Positions 4,642-8,287 of a stretch of 8,287 nucleotides of DNA are shown here, in pieces. The DNA is from Actinomycetes bacterium (GTDB taxonomy: Bacteria; Actinomycetota; Coriobacteriia; Anaerosomatales; Anaerosomataceae). The position numbers and the translations under genes are program-made. Location: the NCBI GenBank assembly GCA_021850085.1, contig JAJZRZ010000068.1, forward strand, positions 1 through 8,287, read 5' to 3'. Position 1 is the first letter of the stretch; every line of letters begins with the position of its first letter. The notes under the pieces were generated by a model that saw nothing but the letters and a program-made list of their open reading frames with translations, was not told the origin of the DNA and searched no databases.

Positions 4642-7600
4642 GTGCGCGATCCGGTCGAGGGGTACTTCACTGCGCTTCGCGACATCCACGCGTCGGGCGC
4701 CGGCGTGGCCGAAACGAGCTACTACCCGGCGCTCTCGGCACTGCTCTCCGCGGTCGGGGCAGGCCTCAAGCCGAAAGTCACCGCCATCATCAACCTGCGC
4801 AACACGGGTGCGGGCATCCCGGACGGCGGGCTGTTCACGGCGCCGCAACTCAAGGGTTGGGATCCCGGCACCGATCCGCTCGCCGGGCAGCTTCCCGCAC
4901 GCGGCGCAATCGAGGTTAAGGGCACGTCGGACGACGCTTTCGCCACCGCCAACGACGAGCAGGTGGCCCGCTACGTGGAGCGCTACGGTCTGGTGCTCGT
5001 GACCAATCTGCGCGATTTCGTTCTGGTGGGACGCGCCGCCGATGGTATGGGCACGCGCATCCTCGAGACCCTGCAGCTGGCAAAGACCGAGTCCGGCTTC
5101 TGGGCGATGGTGCAGCAGCCGCGTAAGTACGCCGCCGAGGCAGGAGAGGGGCTCACCGAGTTCCTCCAGCGCGTTCTGCTCCACAACGCGCCGCTGTCAG
5201 ACCCCAAGGACCTCGCGTGGTTCCTGGCGAGCTACGCACGCACCGCTCGCCTGCGCTTGGAGCAGAAACGCACGCTGCCCGCCCTCGACGCGCTGCGCTC
5301 GCAGCTCGAAGACGCGCTCGGCCTCAAGTTCGAGGGCGAGAAAGGCGACCACTTCTTCCGCTCCACGCTCGTGCAGACGCTCTTCTACGGCATGTTCGCC
5401 GCCTGGGTGCTGTGGGCGCGTGAGCGCGACCGAGTCGCGCAGATCCCGTGGGAGAGCCGCTTCCAGTGGGAGACGGCCACGGCCACGCTGCATGTCCCCA
5501 TGGTCTACGAGCTCTTCCGCCAGTTCGCCGACGTGAAGCAGCTCGGGCAGCTCGGCATCGCAGAGGTGCTCGAGTGGGCCGAGGAGGTCCTGTGGCGCGT
5601 GGATCGCGCGACCTTCTTCGACAGGTTCCAAGAGGACCACGCCGTGCAGTACTTCTACGAGCCCTTCCTCGAGGCGTTCGACCCGGCGCTTCGCAAGGAG
5701 CTCGGCGTGTGGTACACGCCCGACGAGGTCGTGAAGTACATGGTTGCCCGCGTGGACCGGGCGCTGCGCGAGGAGCTCGGGATCGCCGATGGGCTGGCCG
5801 ACCCCTCGGTGGTCGTGCTCGACCCCTGTTGCGGCACGGGCGCCTATCTCGTGGAGGTGCTCCGAAAGATCGACGAGACGCTCACCGCCAAAGGCGCCGA
5901 CGCACTCACGCGCCACGACGTGAAGCGAGCGGCGATGGAGCGTGTGATCGGCTTCGAGATCATGCCGGCTCCGTTCGTGGTGGCGCACCTGCAGCTCGGC
6001 ATCCTGCTCGCCGAGCTCGGCGTGCCGCTGAAGGACGCCGACGAGCGCGCGGCCGTCTACCTCACCAACGCGCTCACCGGCTGGGGGGACGGCGGTCCCA
6101 CGCCGCCCAAGGAGAAGCGCGGCGTGGCAGGCCAGCTGCACTCGACGCTGCTGTTCCCGGAGTTCGCCGAGGAGCGCGACGCCGCCGACCGCATCAAGCG
6201 CGAGGAGAAGATCCTCGTGGTGATCGGCAACCCGCCGTACAACGGGTACGCGGGGATGGCGGTCGATGAGGAGCGCGAGCTCTCCGAGGCGTATCGCACG
6301 ACCAAGCGCGCGCCGAAGCCGCAGGGCCAGGGGCTGAACGACCTCTACGTGCGCTTTTTCCGGATGGCCGAGCGCCAGATCACTGAGCGCACAGGCCGAG
6401 GTGTGGTGTGCTTGATCAGTAACTACTCTTGGCTGACCGGTCTCTCATTCACTGGGATGCGCGAGTCGTTCATCGAGGCGTTCGACCACATCACTGTGGA
6501 TAACCTGCACGGCGACAGGATCATCTCTGAGTATGCTCCGGACGGTCGGACCAGCGAAACGGTCTTCGCCCAAGGATCAAAGTCGCCCGGCATCAAGGTC
6601 GGCACCGCTATCGCCATGTGTGTCCGCTCAGGGACCGGCGGCGCATTGATCGAGTACGCGGACTTTGCGGAAGCGAGGGCGCTGGAGCGCAGACGGGCGC
6701 TGCTCCGGTCGCTAGAAGGCGAGTCGCGCTATCGTGAGGTGACGACGATCCTGGAACTCGGCCTTCCGTTCAGGCCGACCGAGGTCGCGGAGGGGTATCT
6801 GAGGTGGCCGAGGATCACGGAGTTGTTCCCGGTGTCGTTCCCCGGCGTCAAGACCAGCCGGGATGACTTCGTGGTGGACATCGACAGAGACCGGCTCGAA
6901 GAGCGGATTCGCACGTATCTCGATCCCGAGGTCAGTGATGCCGAGATTGCCGTCAGGTGGCCTGCGGCAATGGCCCGTGGTGGCGGGTTCAAACCAGCCG
7001 ATACGCGTCGTGCCCTGCTGGACAAAGGATTCGTCGCTGAGCAGGTCATACGCTATGCATACCGTCCGTTCGACACACGCTGGCTCTACTGGGAGCCCTC
7101 AACGAAGCTACTGGACAGAGAGCGCTCAGAATACGTGCCGCATGTGGACGGCGTGACGCGATGGCTCGAGGCGCGGCAGCATGAACCTAAGGACGCGTTC
7201 GACCGCGGCTACATCACGACGGTTCTCACTGACAACATGGGCAACGGACTGTCCAGCTTCTTCCCCAAGAGCTTGGCTGTGAAGGAAGGCCTGCTGGATG
7301 ACGGCAGCGGCCGCCTCTTGAATGTATCGATCGGAGTCGCAATGTATCTCGAAGACGGCAGAACGACCGCGCTGTTCGAACATGCGATTGCGATTCTGAA
7401 CGCCGCCGCGTACAGGCATGAAAACGCCGGTGCTCTCGTACAGAACTGGCCTCGCATCCCCCTGCCTGCCGACGCCGTCGTTCTCCGCCAGTCCGCCGAG
7501 CTCGGAGAGCGGGTGGCGCAGCTGCTTGATCCGCTGCAGACCGTAGACGTTTCGCTTCGCGCCGGCACCCTCTCGGCCACCACCGGCTCCCTCGACCCCG

Positions 7601-7863
7601 CGACCGACCTCGCCGTCACCGCCCGCTGGGGCATCGCGGGCAAAGGCGGCATCACGATGCCCTCGACCGGCAAGCTCGACGAGCGCCCATACACCGCCGA
7701 CGAGCGCCAGACGATTGCGGAGCACGCGACCACCCTCGGCATGTCGGCGGACCGTGCCATCGAGCTCCTTGGCGAGACGTGCTTTGACGTGTACCTCAAC
7801 GACCAGGCGTACTGGCGCTGCGTGCCGTCCGCCGTGTGGCGCTACACGATCGGCGGCTACTAG
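4642..7863 (+). CDS. Type ISP-like restriction-modification enzyme without helicase, ended early by an in-frame amber codon
   Basis: This is a single-chain defence enzyme expected to methylate adenine at a specific DNA site and cut unmodified DNA. Order in the 1073 residues: an N-terminal PD-(D/E)XK nuclease candidate (GIPDG with D61, then E91-V-K93), a long helical linker, GVWYTP (355-360), methyltransferase motif I DPCCGTG (394-400), motif IV NPPY (530-533) of N6-adenine methylases, then a target-recognition region and a type ISP C-terminal specificity domain. No Walker A or helicase motif is seen, so it is shorter than LlaGI-type ISP enzymes (about 1,570 aa) and resembles type IIG/MmeI organisation. 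GTG 4642 is chosen because GAGGGGG (4631-4637) precedes it and the upstream part of the frame overlaps a hairpin. The frame ends at TAG 7861-7863, immediately before sequence that belongs to the family's C-terminus. Third-position GC falls in the specificity region (about 6390-7480). Sequence specificity cannot be predicted. Confidence 0.9.
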   Translation: MRDPVEGYFTALRDIHASGAGVAETSYYPALSALLSAVGAGLKPKVTAIINLRNTGAGIPDGGLFTAPQLKGWDPGTDPLAGQLPARGAIEVKGTSDDAFATANDEQVARYVERYGLVLVTNLRDFVLVGRAADGMGTRILETLQLAKTESGFWAMVQQPRKYAAEAGEGLTEFLQRVLLHNAPLSDPKDLAWFLASYARTARLRLEQKRTLPALDALRSQLEDALGLKFEGEKGDHFFRSTLVQTLFYGMFAAWVLWARERDRVAQIPWESRFQWETATATLHVPMVYELFRQFADVKQLGQLGIAEVLEWAEEVLWRVDRATFFDRFQEDHAVQYFYEPFLEAFDPALRKELGVWYTPDEVVKYMVARVDRALREELGIADGLADPSVVVLDPCCGTGAYLVEVLRKIDETLTAKGADALTRHDVKRAAMERVIGFEIMPAPFVVAHLQLGILLAELGVPLKDADERAAVYLTNALTGWGDGGPTPPKEKRGVAGQLHSTLLFPEFAEERDAADRIKREEKILVVIGNPPYNGYAGMAVDEERELSEAYRTTKRAPKPQGQGLNDLYVRFFRMAERQITERTGRGVVCLISNYSWLTGLSFTGMRESFIEAFDHITVDNLHGDRIISEYAPDGRTSETVFAQGSKSPGIKVGTAIAMCVRSGTGGALIEYADFAEARALERRRALLRSLEGESRYREVTTILELGLPFRPTEVAEGYLRWPRITELFPVSFPGVKTSRDDFVVDIDRDRLEERIRTYLDPEVSDAEIAVRWPAAMARGGGFKPADTRRALLDKGFVAEQVIRYAYRPFDTRWLYWEPSTKLLDRERSEYVPHVDGVTRWLEARQHEPKDAFDRGYITTVLTDNMGNGLSSFFPKSLAVKEGLLDDGSGRLLNVSIGVAMYLEDGRTTALFEHAIAILNAAAYRHENAGALVQNWPRIPLPADAVVLRQSAELGERVAQLLDPLQTVDVSLRAGTLSATTGSLDPATDLAVTARWGIAGKGGITMPSTGKLDERPYTADERQTIAEHATTLGMSADRAIELLGETCFDVYLNDQAYWRCVPSAVWRYTIGGY

Positions 7864-8043
7864 GTGATCAAGAAGTGGTTGTCATACCGCGAGCGCGCGC
7901 TGCTCGGTCGCGACCTCAAGCCCGAGGAGGCGCGCTACGTCACCGAGGTGGTGCGCCGCATCGCCGCGCTCGTGCTCATGCAGCCCGAGCTCGACGCCAA
8001 CTACGAGCGCGTGAAGGCGGACGTGTGGGAGTGGGAGAAGTGA
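7864..8043 (+). pseudogene. Detached C-terminal tail of the type ISP enzyme (59 codons after the amber codon)
   Basis: These 59 codons continue in the same frame directly after TAG 7861-7863. They begin VIKKWLSYRERALLGRD and end ANYERVKADVWEWEK before a TGA. In type ISP/N-6 methylase proteins as I recall them, the C-terminus runs without a break from a GGY motif into a KKWLSYRE..LLGR segment, then RRIAA and LDANY. The upstream frame here ends exactly in GGY, so the intact gene would be 4642-8043 (1133 aa), with the amber replacing one residue, most simply a CAG glutamine codon. GC3 remains high and no further stop occurs, so the tail is not decayed. It could be a recent nonsense mutation, a sequence error, a readthrough product, or a separate peptide restarted at the GTG that follows the TAG (TAGGTG), although the SD there is weak. 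Confidence 0.75.
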
Positions 8044-8070
8044 GGCCTTTTGGCCGAGGAAGCACTCGCG

Positions 8071-8114
8071 CCACGCTTCGTCGCCGGAGTGTTATGCAGA
8101 CTGTGGAAGCGTGG
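8071..8114 (+). repeat. Inverted repeat before the downstream gene
   Basis: CCACGCTTC (8071-8079) and GAAGCGTGG (8106-8114) are perfect 9-bp inverted copies separated by 26 bp. They lie between the restriction-modification tail and the next gene and enclose an alternative ATG at 8094. They could form a terminator stem or a regulator site. A small GGCC-TTTT-GGCC hairpin lies just upstream (8044-8055), directly after the TGA. Confidence 0.35.
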
Positions 8115-8147
8115 TTAACGGTACCCGCCGGACCCTGGAGGAGGGCC

Positions 8148-8287
8148 GTGGAGGTCTACGACCCTGATAGCGCACCTGACCCGGAGCCTTGGCTCGCGCT
8201 CGACGAGTGGGAGCGCCTCGATCTCGTGCAGGCCGCTGTCAGCGACGAGCCGCACCTTCCGAACCCCAAGCTGCAAACGACGATACA
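8148..8287 (+). CDS. Conserved hypothetical protein, N-terminal part (cut by window edge)
   Basis: The frame starts at GTG 8148, preceded by GGAGGAGGG (8137-8145) at ideal spacing, and stays open to the window end (46 codons). The N-terminus reads MEVYDPDSAPDPEPWLALDE and then WERLDLVQ, followed by LPNPKLQTTI. This resembles small uncharacterised bacterial proteins that begin with a YDPD.APDP..WLALDE.ER motif and continue with LPN..LH. Function is unknown and no domain role can be stated. An in-frame ATG at 8094 with GGAG upstream would add 18 residues (MQTVEAWLTVPAG and so on). GTG 8148 is preferred because of its stronger SD and the family start. Confidence 0.7.
   Translation, partial: MEVYDPDSAPDPEPWLALDEWERLDLVQAAVSDEPHLPNPKLQTTI

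Noticed and set aside
5197..6141. Minus-strand 314-aa frame inside the restriction-modification gene
   Set aside because: It mirrors the methylase coding frame; composition is H/E/R-rich shadow sequence without motifs.
7861..7863. General reassignment of TAG to an amino acid
   Set aside because: TAG terminates the antiporter (1825-1827) and purE (4534-4536) at the expected family lengths. A local readthrough effect remains possible.
4642..8043. BREX PglX or DISARM methylase of a multi-gene defence system
   Set aside because: No BREX or DISARM partner genes are in the window; flanking genes are housekeeping or unrelated. An N-terminal nuclease motif and ISP-type tail fit a stand-alone enzyme better. 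Genes beyond the window edge cannot be excluded.
1..8287. CRISPR array, tRNA, insertion sequence or attachment site
   Set aside because: No regularly spaced direct repeats, cloverleaf, transposase or flanking direct repeats were seen on either strand.

Overview
The window is GC-rich (roughly mid-60s % by eye) and bacterial in style. Genes end strongly in G/C at third codon positions, Shine-Dalgarno (SD) sequences are of the GGAGG type, and one promoter is near-consensus sigma70-like (TTGACG-16-TACAAT). The mix of genes (archaeal-type PEP carboxylase, beta-carbonic anhydrase, PurE, a type ISP restriction-modification enzyme of the sort common in actinobacteria) would fit a high-GC actinobacterium-like lineage, perhaps an anaerobic one. 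That placement is an inference and is weak. All supported genes are on the + strand.

Layout. (1) 1-85: probable tail of an unidentified upstream gene. (2) 86-312: no convincing gene, but a series of RNA hairpins, including a 21-pair stem capped by a GNRA-type loop. (3) 313-1827: a CPA1-family monovalent cation/proton antiporter with a C-terminal RCK_C (TrkA_C) domain. (4) 1828-2030: intergenic region with a terminator-like hairpin, an inverted repeat and a clear promoter. (5) 2031-4536: a compact operon of archaeal-type PEP carboxylase (ppcA), beta-carbonic anhydrase and purE, with gaps of 11 bp and then a 4-bp ATGA overlap. (6) 4560-4582: strong hairpin ending that operon. (7) 4642-8043: a type ISP-like restriction-modification gene with a nuclease motif, an N6-adenine methylase and a specificity region, but no helicase. 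The reading frame is interrupted by an in-frame amber codon at 7861-7863. The 59 codons after it read as the normal end of this protein family. (8) 8148-8287: start of a conserved hypothetical gene cut by the window edge.

How the genes fit together. The ppcA-carbonic anhydrase-purE operon is linked by inorganic carbon. PEP carboxylase consumes bicarbonate, carbonic anhydrase interconverts CO2 and bicarbonate, and PurE acts at the carboxylation step of purine synthesis. The restriction-modification gene is a single-gene defence unit between housekeeping genes. Its specificity region has clearly weaker GC3 bias than the rest of the gene, as expected if that part was exchanged by recombination. 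The observations most worth following are the amber codon, the mosaic specificity region, the carbon-themed operon and the structured leader before the antiporter.
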